A stretch of DNA of 64,000 bases from Topomyia yanbarensis (GCF_030247195.1 NC_080671.1:3810501-3874500); one strand, 5' to 3'. Positions 32,432 to 44,088 are shown, numbered from the stretch's first letter. The notes: generated by a model from the letters alone, not told the origin. Made by a program: numbers and translations.

Positions 32432-34326
32432 CACGCTCATTCAAAACTGCTCAAAATTTGAGTTCGGAGCACTCAATTTCAAAAGTAATAGCAATATGTC
32501 AAAAAATGAGTAATACTATGCCGTCGACTATCACCAATTGCAAGAGAGTTCGTGGGGCAGTACCAGGCGGGTTTCATGAGCGAACGATCTACCACGGACC
32601 AGGTGTTCGCTCTTCGTCAAGTACTGCAGAAATGCCGCGAGTACAATGTGCCCACACATCATTTGTTCATCGACTTCAAAGCCGCATACGACACTATCGA
32701 TCGAGATCAGCTATGGCAGATCATGCACGAGTACGGATTCCCGGACAAACTGACGCGATTAGTGAAGGCGACGATGGATCGGGTGATGTGCGTAGTACGT
32801 GTCTCAGGGACGCTCTCGAGTCCCTTCGAATCACGCAGAGGGTTACGGCAAGGTGATGGTCTCTCGTGTCTGTTTCTCAACATCGCGCTGGAAGGTGTAA
32901 TAAGAAGAGCAGGGATCGACATGAGTGGTACGATTTTCACAAAGTCCGTTCAGCTACTTGGCTTCGCCGATGACGTTGATATTATTGCACGAAACTTTGA
33001 GAAGATGGAGGAAGCCTACATCAGACTGAAAAGAGAAGCCTAGCGCGTCGGACTTGCCATCAACACGTCGAAGACAAAGTACATGATAGGAAGAGGTTCA
33101 CGAGAAGAGAATGAGATCCGCCCGCTTGCATCGGTGGCGACGAAATCGAGGTGGTTGAAGAGTTCGTGTACTTGGGCTCACTGGTGACCGCCGACAATGA
33201 TACCAGCAGAGAGATTCGTAGACGCATCGTGGCAGGAAATCGTGCTTACTTTGGCCTCCGCAAGACACTTCGCCGTCGTACGAAGTTGACCATCTACAAG
33301 ACGCTGATTAGACCGGTAGTTCTCTACGGGCACGAGACCTGGACCATGCTCGTGGAGGACCAACGCGCACTTGGTGTCTTCGAACGGAAAGTGCTGCGTA
33401 CCATCTACGGTGGAGTGCAGATGGAAGACGGTACATGGAGACGGCGAATGAACCATGAGTTGCATCAGCTGTTGGGGGAGCCGCCCATCTGTCATACCGC
33501 GAAAATCGGACGACTACGGTGGGCCGGGCACGTAGCCAGAATGTCGGACAATAGCCCGGTGAAAACGGTTCTCAATTGCAATCCGACCGGTACAAGAAGA
33601 CGTGGCGCGCAGCGAGCACGATGGATCGACCAGGTGGAAGACGATTTGCGGACCCTTCGCAGACTGCGTGGCTGGCGACGCGCGGCCATGGATCGAGTGG
33701 AATGGAGGAATCTTTTGTATACGGCACAGGCCATTTCGGCCTTAATCTGTTAATAAATAAATAAAAAAAATGAGTTTTAATTTGAGTAGAACTAACTCAT
33801 TTCTTGAGTAATCATAAAATCTTCAAAGTTCTGAGTGAAAAAAATACTCTCAAAAAAGTGTGCGGAATTAGGTGTTGATTTAAATTTTAAAAAGAGCCTG
33901 AAGTTAAAGCCGATGATCGTTCATAAAACTAGGAGGTAAGTTTCATTGAGTTTTGCTTGCTTTCAAATCTTACTTCCAGTTGTGTTTTTGTAGTTTCGGC
34001 AATTTATACAAGATGCCGATCGGCATGAAATAGGTGTAGAGAACGACCCTTGGATTAAGTTCCCGAACATCGCAAACACCTGGACAACGGTCTGGAGGAT
34101 CAGGTAAATGATATTTGAAATGCCAATGAATGTCTTTGTACTTTTATTAAAAATGCGGAATGATTATTTTCTGTATTCCCCTCTTGAGTAAAATGTACTC
34201 AAATTTGACATTGTTATCCCAAACTCAAAACTGAGTAAACGAGGAAAACTCAATTTTTGACTATGTGCACTTTTAATTAAATTGAGTTGCTGGCTACTCA
34301 AATTTGAGTTGTTATGGATGAGCGTG
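32432..34326. mobile_element. TIR element inserted at TA, itself carrying an RTE
   Basis: Starts CACGCTCATTCAAAAC and ends with the inverse of CACGCTCATCCATAAC; both ends continue into a CTCAAAWTTTGAGT palindrome. TA is duplicated at 32430-32431 and 34327-34328. After subtracting the RTE copy, about 640 bases of its own remain, including an exon-like stretch at about 33980-34105. The TA target suggests a Tc1/mariner-type non-autonomous element. Confidence 0.82.
32512..33764 (+). pseudogene. 5'-truncated RTE-like reverse transcriptase
   Basis: Flanked by an 11-bp direct repeat, AAAAAATGAGT, at 32501-32511 and 33765-33775, and ending in a TAAATAAATA-type tail. Only the RT and C-terminal region survive: FIDFKAAYDTIDRDQLW, GLRQGDGLSCLFLN, the active site in LLGFADDVDII, then RRWAGH-type and RWIDQVEDDLRTLRRL segments. 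Reading is broken by a TAG at 33041-33043 and a frame change near 33120. Wording fits RTE-clade proteins common in Aedes; clade is by recognition. Confidence 0.82.
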
Positions 34327-34639
34327 TAGCTCAACTAACCCAACAGGATACGCGCAGAAATCTGACAGGTCTGCCAAACCAAGCCTTACAGAAATCTAGC
34401 ACAGCGGTCTCTGCCAGAAAATTTGCTCACTGGGATTTTGCTATGACAAATTTCATAGAATTCAATTCGATGTTTTTTGGCTACTTGACAGTTCATGATA
34501 GTCCTACGTCTGGTTATGTGCTAGAGGTGTTTGTTACCGTGTAGTGAGGAATACGAAACTCGACGAGCCGCGTTTTATTTTTGAAATTTGTAGTGTTAAG
34601 CCTTAAAATCAATAGAAGAACAAAAATCTCATTCCAACA

Positions 34640-35750
34640 ATGATGTCTGCTGCGCAAAAGCGTCCCTCGGACGCCTTGGTTCCTGTCTCGCACAACAAGA
34701 AATCTCGAACCGACCTAATTACCTACACCGCAAAAGATAAACAACTTATGGAGCAGCAGGTACGATAAAGACCACGAAGATTCTATTGCACTATTCCAAT
34801 ATCTACTCTTTCAGAACGTTGAACGAACGTCTAGTCTACTGGCTCCAATCATGCTGCTCGAGGGTCACGGTGGTGAAATTTTCTCCACAGAATTTCATCC
34901 GGAAGGTGAGCATTTGGTGTCGGCCGGTTTCGATCGGCAAATATTCCTGTGGAACTTTCACGGCGAGTGCGAAAACGTCGGTATGATGTCAGGGCACTCG
35001 GGTGCCATTATGGAGGTTCATTTTTCGCCAGATGGTGGCAATATTTACAGCTGCAGTACAGACAAATTTGTTGCCGTGTGGGACGTTCCAACATGTACCA
35101 GAATTCGGAAGCTGAAAGGACATTCACATTTTGTCAACAGTTGCAGCGGAGCGAGACGTGGACCAACATTGATTGTATCTGGCTCGGATGACTCTACTAT
35201 CAGAATTTGGGATGCCCGGAAGAAAAGTGGCATTCATAGTTTCGATAACCGCTATCAGGTGACTGCGGTATGTTTCAATGATACTGCCGAGCAGATAATG
35301 TCCGGTGGAATCGACAACGAGATCAAAATTTGGGATATTCGCAAAAAGGAAATAATCTATCGGCTGAGAGGTCATACAGACACTATTACAGGTCTTTCCC
35401 TGTCCCCAGATGGCTCATATCTGCTTAGTAACGCGATGGACAATACACTAAGAATTTGGGACGTAAGACCATACGCTCCGGCCGAAAGGTGTGTGAAAGT
35501 TTTCAGCGGACATCAGCATAACTTTGAAAAGAATTTGCTGCGTTGCGCCTGGTCTCCCGATGGATCCAAAATAAGCTCCGGTTCAGCGGATAGGTTTGTG
35601 TATATATGGGACACAACATCGCGACGAATTCTTTACAAACTTCCTGGTCATAATGGTAGCGTGAACGACGTAGATTTTCATCCAACTGAACCGGTCGTCG
35701 TCTCCGCTTCGAGTGACAAGACATTGTATTTAGGGGAAATAGATGGCTAA
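34640..35750 (+). CDS. SNRNP40: U5 snRNP 40 kDa WD40 protein
   Basis: A spliceosomal U5 snRNP subunit with a seven-bladed WD40 propeller. Exon 1 is 34640-34759 (MMSAAQKRPSD..., ending MEQQ), intron 34760-34814 (55 bp, GTACGA/TTTCAG), exon 2 is 34815-35750; the product is 351 residues. WD repeats begin LLEGHGGEIF, MSGHSGAIM, LKGHSHFVN, FDNRYQVTA, LRGHTDTIT, FSGHQHN and LPGHNGSVN, with WD-type ends such as IRIWDARK, IKIWDIRK, LRIWDVRP and VYIWDTT. The VNSCSGARRGP insert and DNRYQVTAVCF are characteristic of this orthologue. Two adjacent ATG codons could start it. AATAAA occurs at about 35778. It is convergent with the otubain gene, whose stop is 168 bp away. Confidence 0.95.
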
Positions 35751-35917
35751 TGCTTTCTCTATTCTTTCAACTATAATAATAAAACAAAAAACTCCCTCTT
35801 CATTTTTTATTTGATTTGAACTTGTAATTGAATAAGAGGATTCACTAGCGGTTAAGATCTCTAGGTTAGAATAGAGTGCTTGAAAAAGTCGGAAAAGGTT
35901 GTTTTATTCCCACTAGT

Positions 35918-36831
35918 TTACTGCTGCACCTCTTTGTTGGGGTACAAAATATCGTAATGCCCAGGACGGTACAGTAAAAATACATTTGGCTTACAACCGT
36001 CCGGAAAATCATGAGCAATCACATTATCTCCATCGCCTCGGTCCATATATTCGACTCGTACACCGGCATCCAAAGCCGAACAGATCGCGATGATGTGAAT
36101 ATGATCGGATTCCTTATACATCGGCTCAACCTCTTGGTGACAAAACTCCACGATTGTATAGTTTCCGTCGATGAAATTCTGGTAAAAATCAGCCCTCTCC
36201 TGTAGATGACTGGAGGTGATCAAACGCATATAAACCACAACGTAATCCGAATATCCTTGCTCGTTGAAAAGTTTATGTAGCTCGGCTAGCGCTCTAGTCG
36301 TATCATCATTTTCCGGTTTAACCTTAGTGATAACTTCCATGAATGTTTCGTAGAAATCTTCAATCGTGAAACGTGGAAATCCGGCATCTGTTAGTCGCTC
36401 CCTAGATTTTGCCGCATACTCGTAAAACTTACTGAACTCCTCCTTGTTCATCACTAAGTACTCGAGGTATGCGTAAGCAAATGCGCGGAAGAAACAGTTC
36501 CCATCTGGTCGCGTACGCCGAATCGCTCGATACTTTGAAGACAAATCTTTCACCTTCGAAATGTAAACAGCATCATCGAGATACTCTGAGCTGAGACTTA
36601 TGATGGCCTGAGAGTCGCCTACTAAAGGATTGGAACAGGCAATCTGAAAACAATGCAGAAAATTTGACCAATTATTCAATACTAGAAATATTCCAATTTT
36701 GATAGAAGTTAACCAACCTCCTGCTCGATTTCTCGCTGTTGCTTAATAATGAGTTCGTCCTGATTTTCCTCCGGTTTTGCATTGCTAGTACTGCTGCTGC
36801 TGGTTGTGTCCGTGCTATCGGAATGGCTCAT
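35918..36831 (-). CDS. Otub1: Otubain-type ubiquitin thioesterase
   Basis: An OTU-family cysteine protease that removes ubiquitin, Lys48-linked chains being the usual substrate of OTUB1. Exon 1 is 36718-36831 (MSHSDSTDTTSS..., ending REIEQE), intron 36644-36717 (GTTGGT/TTTCAG), exon 2 is 35918-36643; 279 residues, similar to human OTUB1. Catalytic Asp and Cys lie in RPDGNCFFRAF and the catalytic His in RPGHYDILYP. The N-terminal IACSNPLVGD and LSSEYLDD are also typical. A longer frame into the intron is open by chance. An AATAAA lies 10 bases after the stop. A serine/threonine-rich leader precedes the helix LIIKQQREIEQE. Confidence 0.94.
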
Positions 36832-38701
36832 CTTGTGCCGCTTGTCTACGCTTCACGAAGCGGACACTACCTCGGAACGAAAATCTAAATAATTACACAG
36901 CACCGTCAACTTATCCAGGAAAGGAAAACCCTAGAAAGTACGAAATCCTTCTTTTGTGGACCGACAAACTACTTTTTCTTCCCGATGCTCTGAATAACTA
37001 GCAAGCCGACATTTTTCTCATCACTTCTCACTAATCACTGGAAAACAGGCAAAATAATTCGCCGCAATCTTGGCGAACGACGCGACAGCCAGATGACAGT
37101 ATCTGTCTGATAATGCAGTAAAAACAGAGTCTATATTAAAGACATAAAAGAGTTGCGAAGAGAGAAACTGACTGCAAAATAATTGAAGTATTCCCAGCCA
37201 AAGAAAAGGTCACGAGGCGAGAATAGGGTAACCAACCTAATTTGGACCCCTACATATTTTGGACCTTGTTAATGTATTTGCCTGCTACACTACCAAATTT
37301 CTCTGCATTTGTTTGGTTTGATGCAGCAATTGGGTAAAAACGATTTTTTTGTTTTTTAAAACTTGTAAACTTGGCAACCATACATAGGAAAACTGCGGTT
37401 GTTTACATCTGGCCACCCAAAATGAAAAAAAAACTATGTGCATTGTATGGTGTTTGTCAAATAAAAATAACCCAGCGGGAAAACCGAGAAAACGCATTAA
37501 TTCTTTCTGACAGAGCATCATTTGTCGTGAAATTCGATATGATATATCCAAACTGTCAACATATTTCTTTATTATAAATTTTAATGTTATTTTCACGTTT
37601 CCTGAGTTGGAAAAAAATATTGTTGCAATCACGAAAATCAGCTTTATCGATTTATGTAATAAAAAAGGTTTTTTTCTCTCATTTAATGACTTAATTACAT
37701 TCCTTGGATTGTCTATTAAGCTTCAATATCATTAGTTCATCTCTAATTGTTTAAAATTAAACAGTATCCACAGTTTTCAAAAATATCACCGAAAACGTTT
37801 CATGTTTCGACGATAGCCAAGAGGAACCGGTGGAAATGATACATTTTCAAATTGGACTTAAATGTACAATTATAATATTTTTTATCGATTTAATTAGTCT
37901 GATTTGGTTTTATGCATGTTACTTGTTTGAAAAGGTTTCTTCGTAATGTTTTATCTAAAAAATCTTAAATAAATGGTGTTCACAATACGTCTTAAAAAAT
38001 TGATATCAACTTATTTTGGACACCCCTCGATTTTCTTTCTTGACAGCTATTTGTTTATCGAGTTAGAATAATCAAAAAGTGAAAAATTTCTTAACGGTAG
38101 GTCGCCTGCTCTTTTTGGTCAAATTATTTAAAAATGTTCAAACCAATGGATGTCGAAAATCAAACGATTGAGAAACATTTCATTGAAGACCGTAATATGA
38201 CCAAAGAGAAGACTTCGGAAATCCATATTGAAGAACATTTGTAGTTCGAATTTGTTGAATTCGGCTATATGTTGACAAATCTAAGAGACATATCACAGCT
38301 AAATAATGATAATAAGAGTGCTTGCTGAATTCCTAGAATCGCCTGAAACACTCACACAAACAGGAACATCACGATTCAAGCGATGTAGTCCTGCTGTTTT
38401 AACATTGCGCCGAACAGTTGAATACCACAAGGCGAAAACTGAAGAAAAAAAGAAAGTAAAGGAAGAGAAACAAAGAAAAACTGAGCTTAGAAAGAATAAC
38501 ACGAAACCACCTCGTAAACAAAAGAATTAAAAATTAATATTTAGTACAAGAAGATTCTTGACGAACTTCGAACCTTGATATATCATCCGCTTGAGGATGT
38601 TACTCCATAATACTGCTACAGATGAATTGTTACACGAAATATATTATTGGTAACTCTATTGCATAACATTTAATGCTGCTTTGTTAAGTCTGCAGTAACC
38701 T
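36832..38701. other. Intergenic with possible decayed transposase pieces
   Basis: AT-rich. Two short plus-strand frames look more protein-like than background: about 38134-38243 (MFKPMDVENQTIEKHF...) and 38306-38530 (74 residues, lysine-rich tail EEKKKVKEEKQRKTELRKN). They resemble the basic C-terminus of pogo-like transposases in style only. TTTGGACC words occur near 37240-37265. No confident call. Confidence 0.25.
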
Positions 38702-39077
38702 CCCGAACAGAAAGTAATATCGAAATTGATCGTAGAAACGTTGGATTTACAACAGTTTTATTTGTTAACAACAACTTTTCTTGTAACATCAATGTATTTA
38801 TGATGCAGTCCTTCATGCCTCCAAAGTCTACAACGGAAAAACAATGTAAATCGATGTTTTTGATTTTAGAATGTATGGGAAAAGATCAGTTTTTTTTATT
38901 GTTACATCCCTTAACAACCCCCCTTTTTCAATGTAAAAATCAGGTTTACAATGAAATTGGATGTAGAAACAACAAATGTGATTATATTTCCATTGTAAAT
39001 TTTCCAGAATAACATTGTTTTTCGTTGTAATGTAACAATAAAAAATGCTGTAATACTGTTGTGCATTTCTATTCGGG
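38702..39077 (-). mobile_element. Family F element, copy in reverse orientation
   Basis: 376 bp with ends CCCGAACAGAAAG and, inverted, CCCGAATAGAAATGCACA. On the minus strand it parallels 58242-58660: same start, a TTTACATTGAAAAAGG-type centre, and an AAC-rich right half. Many TGTAA/TTACA words. No coding capacity. Confidence 0.65.
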
Positions 39078-40189
39078 CTACTTGTTGCCGCGCAAATGAG
39101 TTAATTATAGTTAGGGAAGGTTGATGTTGATCTTAAAATCCCGAAAATGAAATGAAAAGAACAGTGCGAAAGGATCACTCTGCCTATTTACCGACCTCCC
39201 GCGCCTGATTTACATAAGCGTGCCATACGCAGTCCGATTAGCTAGCTTTGGTTTTTCCTTCTCACTTACTCTGCGGTTAGGATAGTAATAAAATCTTAGA
39301 AAGCGGTACAAATGTAACCGCATATTTTGTGAGCCCTTGCGGGACTGGACTAGGATTGTATAGCAAGAATCCGTATTGTGGTTAAATACGTCAGTCTTGA
39401 AGAGGCAGGGCCAAATATATAAGTAAACAAATAGGAAATGCACCCTTTTAAGGCCATAGGAAATCTACGCCGTATCTCAGGAGAATAGGGAAAAACTTAA
39501 GGACTAAAAGAGACAAATTTTCCCGTAGCGATATATGAATCGCGCGGGCAACATGTAGCTTTAAGATAACGTTTGTAAATATTTTTTGAATAAATTAAGT
39601 TTCAAGTTTAAAAGTAACCAGTGAATCCTTACTATAGAAAGAAAATTCATTTCAAGTGAAAAAAGTGAAAACAACGACAGCGGAAGATCAAGATCGTCGT
39701 GGATTAACGGAGCTAGGACCCCCTCGGTAAAGTTAAAATAATTTATCGTCCCGTCGTTTAACGCTCTTGGAATATCTTAACGTCCGCGTTGTTTCACTAC
39801 TTGTACCGAAAGTTTTTCTATTTCTCAAAATGATAGAACTAAAAAAATACTTCATGCAGTCAGCCTTCCATATAAAGATTAATGTACCATTTTTGATTGG
39901 CAGTCACTGATTTGCTTATCTTCTTCTTTCATGCATTAAATATACTGCAAAGAGAACGAGTCAGTTTAGTAGAAAAAACTTCACTGTTTCCAAAATATAT
40001 TCAGTCCCATTTAGTGAACACTGTCCAAATTAGTGTGGAAGGGTCCGAAATGTGAAAAATTCATCTGTGAAGAAATGTCATTTTCGAGTTTATGTCAATG
40101 TATAAAACATCCATTGACAGTTTTCTTTCAAGAACAGTAATTTTGGAGCAGACTCGTGCATGTATTGCATTAAAAAACATACACTCAGA
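39078..40189. other. Intergenic; possible LTR-like stretch
   Basis: About 39200-39720 mixes GC-richer patches, an AATAAA at about 39590 and a purine-rich leader-like stretch (GTGAAAACAACGACAGCGG). This is how LTR-retrotransposon leaders often look, but I could not find paired ends or a target duplication. Confidence 0.2.
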
Positions 40190-40975
40190 AAAATGTATTG
40201 TAGGTACAACAATGTTCTGGTTCAAGTTCAACAATAATTATTATTATCTCAAGCTAATAGTCTATGTTGTTTGAATCAATCCCTAATATTGTTATTTTTA
40301 CAATAACATCCGCGTTTGACGTTTCTTGATTAAAATCACATTTTTGGTTGAATCAACAATATTATTATTGAAACGATCATTATTATGACATTGTTTTAAT
40401 GACGTATACACGATATGCTCTACAATACATTATTGTTGAAATAACATTATAATAAAATTAAAATATGTACTTTGCCCATTTATACTTATTTATTTTTCAT
40501 ATGTAAAGCTTATATTACTTAGCATTTTAGCTTTATTTTAAAATAAGTACAAAATTTATTTACTTATGTTGCGGCATTTTCCGAAACCCATAGAATCGGG
40601 TTAAAACAAGGGGCAGCTTCTTCATTTTTCGCTAACGAACTTAAGTAGCAGGAGATTGCGCTGAAAGTTTTAAATAAAATGTTGCATTGAATATATTAAA
40701 AAAATAAGTGTTAAACTTACGGTTGACTGGTTCGTGCTAGCAAACATTTCTCCTAAAGCTACTTCAATCTGAATAAAACAAAAATATATTACACGCTGAT
40801 TTGTTACCAAGTAAGATCAAAATAAAATCAAATGTAGTTTAAATAACAATAATATTGCTAATTTAACAATCAAACGATATGTATTCAATAAACTAATTGA
40901 TTGATCCAAGAATGTCGATCGGAATCAAAAGTGAAAATTGTTGGTTTAATTGTGCGAAATTTCGCTGCGTGCACA
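40190..40975 (-). repeat. Dispersed repeat E, copy 2, with exon-like segments
   Basis: Reverse-oriented partner of 30120-30905. Read on the minus strand it has an acceptor-like CAG, then 40768-40721 encoding IEVALGEMFASTNQST, a GTAAGT donor, a 60-base intron-like gap ending TTTCAG, then 40660-40622 encoding RNLLLLKFVSEK and a TGA. The two segments join in frame. The product is not recognised. This could be the last exons of an element-encoded or captured gene, or coincidence. Confidence 0.6.
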
Positions 40976-41659
40976 TGCAAAAACATATAAATATTTTCCA
41001 TAATACTTTTCACGTAAATATTACTTGTTACACACATAGAAAATTGTGTGGCAATCTAATTAAAATCAGTGTCCACCACATGTATATGTCAAGTGAAGTT
41101 CATTTACTTTTCATCGGAATGTCACATACTTTCTAGATTAATCCATATAAGTTTTTATGTGAATTTCACGTGATTATTAGCTGCATTTAAAATAGCATTC
41201 ATATGCATTTCTTATGCGATTAAAAAGAGTGGAAGACGGATAATAAAGATGTAGGCATTGAATTTTATTGTAATGCATATTATATTTACATGATTTGCTT
41301 AATCGCATAATTATCTCGCAATATAGCTGTTTCTCCTACCAAGCATCCTTTGAGTTGATAGTGTTAAGAAAATCAGCAAACTTTGTTACAGTTTTCGTTG
41401 GTTCATGTAATGCTTAGTTTGTTTCCATTTTCGCATTCTGAAAAATTATTTCATTTTATTCTTGTATATAATCGATTGAATTTACGTTTAAATACCTGCA
41501 ATAAACTGTACGAGTATCTCCGGTCGTAATTAATTCGCCTTGTGCTTTTTAGTACGTGAAACCATATTGAAATTGTAAACTTTTTTCACATCGTATATTC
41601 ACGTAATATTCATGTCCTTTACACATAACACTTAAGTATGTGGCAATCATATAGAATGT
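40976..41659. other. Intergenic, no gene recognised
   Basis: AT-rich sequence with ACACATA and TTATGTG words that echo 30985-31130. No gene or bounded element. Confidence 0.35.
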
Positions 41660-41831
41660 TTTTTTTTTTATTTCGATTATAGAGGTTTTAACCTTAAGGT
41701 CATTCGCCTCTTCGGGGTAGAAAAATCTCCTATGAAAAATTTCTAACCCTATGTGCGGGGTCGGGACTCGAACCCAGGTGCGCTGCGTACAAGGCAATCG
41801 ATTTACCAACTACGCTACGCCCACCCCATGT
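41660..41831 (-). mobile_element. Feilai-like tRNA-derived SINE
   Basis: On the minus strand the element starts with a tRNA-like head containing an A box (TAGCGTAGTTGG) and a B box (GGTTCGAGTCCC), followed by a tRNA-unrelated body and a poly(A) end (the T run at 41660-41669). An 11-bp target duplication, ATATAGAATGT, lies at 41649-41659 and 41832-41842. This is the structure of the Feilai SINEs of Aedes. Transcription by RNA polymerase III from the internal boxes is expected from the family. Confidence 0.85.
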
Positions 41832-41842
41832 ATATAGAATGT

Positions 41843-43620
41843 ATGTACGGTATACTTCAAAGGCATTGGTATCTTATTTGAAATTCATAAATGTAGGTAT
41901 GAATTTTAATTGCTACACATGAATCTAATGTGATTGGTAATTTTTAATATTTACGTGCTTTTTCACTTAAAATTTATATGATTTTTTGGCTCAGTGTAAG
42001 ATTAAATCAACGACACGACTAGACACTTGCATTTCAATACTGTATCGAAAATCTGACTACCCCTCAGTGACTGAGGTAACTGGTACTGTCAAATTAGATA
42101 TTTGGTTGCAAAATATATAAGACTAGCAGCACTTAAAAATCTTTTGTTATTTTTCTCTAACAACCGTTTTGTTACTGTTGCAACTCTTGGTTACGCAGGG
42201 TTTTATAAACAAGGAAAAATATTTCGCTGCTTTATTAAGCCCCGTTAGAAATTCTTCTGTTAAATTCACGAAAAATCAGTCTACCTTATGTGAATCGTGT
42301 CTACTGTTTAGCCCAAGGAGTTTTTATGCTCAGGTGATACGATCCTCAAAAACGCCGATCAGCCATGTTGGTTTTAGAAACGACAGCTAACAACATTGTT
42401 TACCAGATCTCTCCATTTGCTTGCTTGGATTTCAGTGGGTAAACAAAGTTGTTGGCAGTCATTTTTCTTCCCCGCAGTCTGCTGCACGCTTACCTCACTC
42501 CTCACCTAGTTACTGCCAAAGACGAATCACCTTAGAACTCTAAACACCTTGGTTTAGCCTGTTTGCGTTCGGCACGATAAATTAGCTGTAAGTTGTAAAC
42601 ATTATTCAAAAAAATTGATTTTATGTCCCTTTATTTTCTCCAGTGGCCACATTATTAAACAAGGAAGTTACCACTCGTCATCATACTGCAATTTTTTAAA
42701 CAACATATAGTTTCCTGAGCAATCCCCGGTTACGCGCAAAGTCCCTCTAAACTGTATAAGGACTTTGGGTTACGCGATAATATTTTGCCATCCATTTGCT
42801 AATCAAATAGCATAATCAAAAAGGTTTCGAATTTACAAGTAAGTATTTTATGTTATTCGAATAAAATTGGAACTTATTTCTAATTAATCATTCTTTCTTA
42901 CGTCGTATCAAGTGGTCTGCAATAGCTATGCGGAATCCAAAATAGGGTTGTCCAGCTTAAGTTCGAGCAAACCATGAGCGTTGCTTTAAAGACGTTGCTG
43001 TAGTAGAAACGTTGATCGAACAGGACAGCGACTGGCAGGAAATATTAATTTAATGCGTAAAATTTCAACAAGTAGGGAAATCTGCAGCAAAGAGATTGGT
43101 GACAAAATGAAGAAAAAGACCCGGTTAGCTGTAATAGTTACCGAGAACATGCTTTGCAAGGTAGTAAGGAGAAGAATCATGGCACTAAGAGAAAAGGGCC
43201 ATCATCTGAAGTTTGAAATATTTCCATATTGATCTGATAACTATGATCGACGGAATGAACGGATGGAAAGGTGCTATAATCTCAGACATAAGGGGATGTT
43301 TTGACGGGTCCTGCTGTCATGTTTGAACAAGCCCTGATTCAGCATGCTTTGCATACGTTATATGCAAAGGACAATATAGACCGCTTTACACTCCATTTTT
43401 CATGCTCAAGAAAGTAATGCAAGAAGTAGCCCAGCTTTCATAGTTCGACAATAAAATCGTCGAAAAAGGTAGCGAGAAAGTGGAGGAAGACAATATTGAT
43501 GAAAATTACCTAATCGCAACATCTGAGCAATCTATCGCTGCTGGATTGTCGTCAACCTGTTTCCGACAGGAGATCGGTTCACATGGCTACGATACACGGG
43601 GTATTTTCCGAGTACATCAG
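41843..43620. other. Intergenic, possible decayed coding remnant
   Basis: About 43048-43180 (MRKISTSREICSKEIGDKMK...) reads like a helix-turn-helix-rich transposase start but breaks quickly. The end of this stretch is the copia insertion site. No confident gene. Confidence 0.3.
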
Positions 43621-43625
43621 TTAAG

Positions 43626-44024
43626 TGTTGAAAAAGAATATTTCGCAGTGATATACGTACGAAATATTCTTTGTATATAAACAATTTGCCATTCACGGGA
43701 CGGCAGTTGACAGTAAGAACTGTCATACGGAACGTGCTATAAAAAGCTCTGAGATGTCATCTGACAGAACGTCATGTGACAAAAGCTTCAAGTGGGTAAC
43801 TTGAGCTTTTGCATATGGACGCCGCGCATGGATGTGTTGTTTACTATAGGCAGAGGGTATGACAGGGTATGGCAGTCAATAAGGGACTGTGATAAACAGT
43901 GCATGAAATATCAATCGATATCGAACTATGTTAGCATTATATAACTTGACGAACAAGAATCAAATAAAGTTATCTCAAACCTACCTACAGAAATACTTCG
44001 TGTTTTCTTACGGTATTATCAACA
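43626..44024 (+). repeat. Left LTR of the copia element
   Basis: 399 bp, TG...CA ends. It contains a TATAAA-like box in the word GCTATAAAAAGCTC (about 43738) and an AATAAAG at about 43962, consistent with promoter and poly(A) signal of the U3/R region. No mismatch to the right LTR was noticed. Confidence 0.93.
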
Positions 44025-44040
44025 GGTTATGGGCCCAGTA
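44025..44040 (+). promoter_or_regulatory. Primer-binding site
   Basis: GGTTATGGGCCCAG directly follows the left LTR. The same sequence is the primer site of Drosophila copia, complementary to an internal part of initiator methionine tRNA rather than its 3' end, so priming from a half-tRNA is expected. Confidence 0.8.
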
Positions 44041-44088
44041 GTTAACTGGAACTAGCCACCTGGACTATTGTAAAATAGTTGTTTTGGA

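Larger units (their letters stand above)
32094..34434 (+). repeat. Dispersed repeat G, copy 1 (split by a TA element)
   Basis: Left part 32094-32431 and right part 34327-34434. Starts CCCGGTCAGCGTGGCAAGC and ends CTCACTGGG, whose inverse CCCAGTGAGC resembles the start, with AT on both sides. Other copies at 50892-51343 and 55277-55752 share long near-identical stretches (AATGCAACAACCGTTTCTGA, CTTCCTGCCACATCTTTG). The 250-codon frame over it is accidental. An intact sister at 55.6 kb gives the empty site CGCCCTAGCTC for the inserted element. Confidence 0.8.

Noticed and set aside
32104..32856. 250-codon frame at the start of repeat G
   Set aside because: It crosses from repeat G through the TA element into RTE sequence in the wrong frame; sister copies of G do not preserve it.
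36644..36679. Extended N-terminus of otubain (MNNWSNFLHCFQ)
   Set aside because: This is intron sequence; a splice acceptor at 36644-36646 and a matching upstream exon give the normal otubain N-terminus.
41760..41826. tRNA gene
   Set aside because: A and B boxes are present, but the head is followed by a SINE body, a poly(A) end and an 11-bp target duplication; a retrotransposed SINE explains it.
43040..43200. Tc1-like transposase start
   Set aside because: Only about 45 codons look helix-turn-helix-like and no catalytic DDE part or inverted ends were found.
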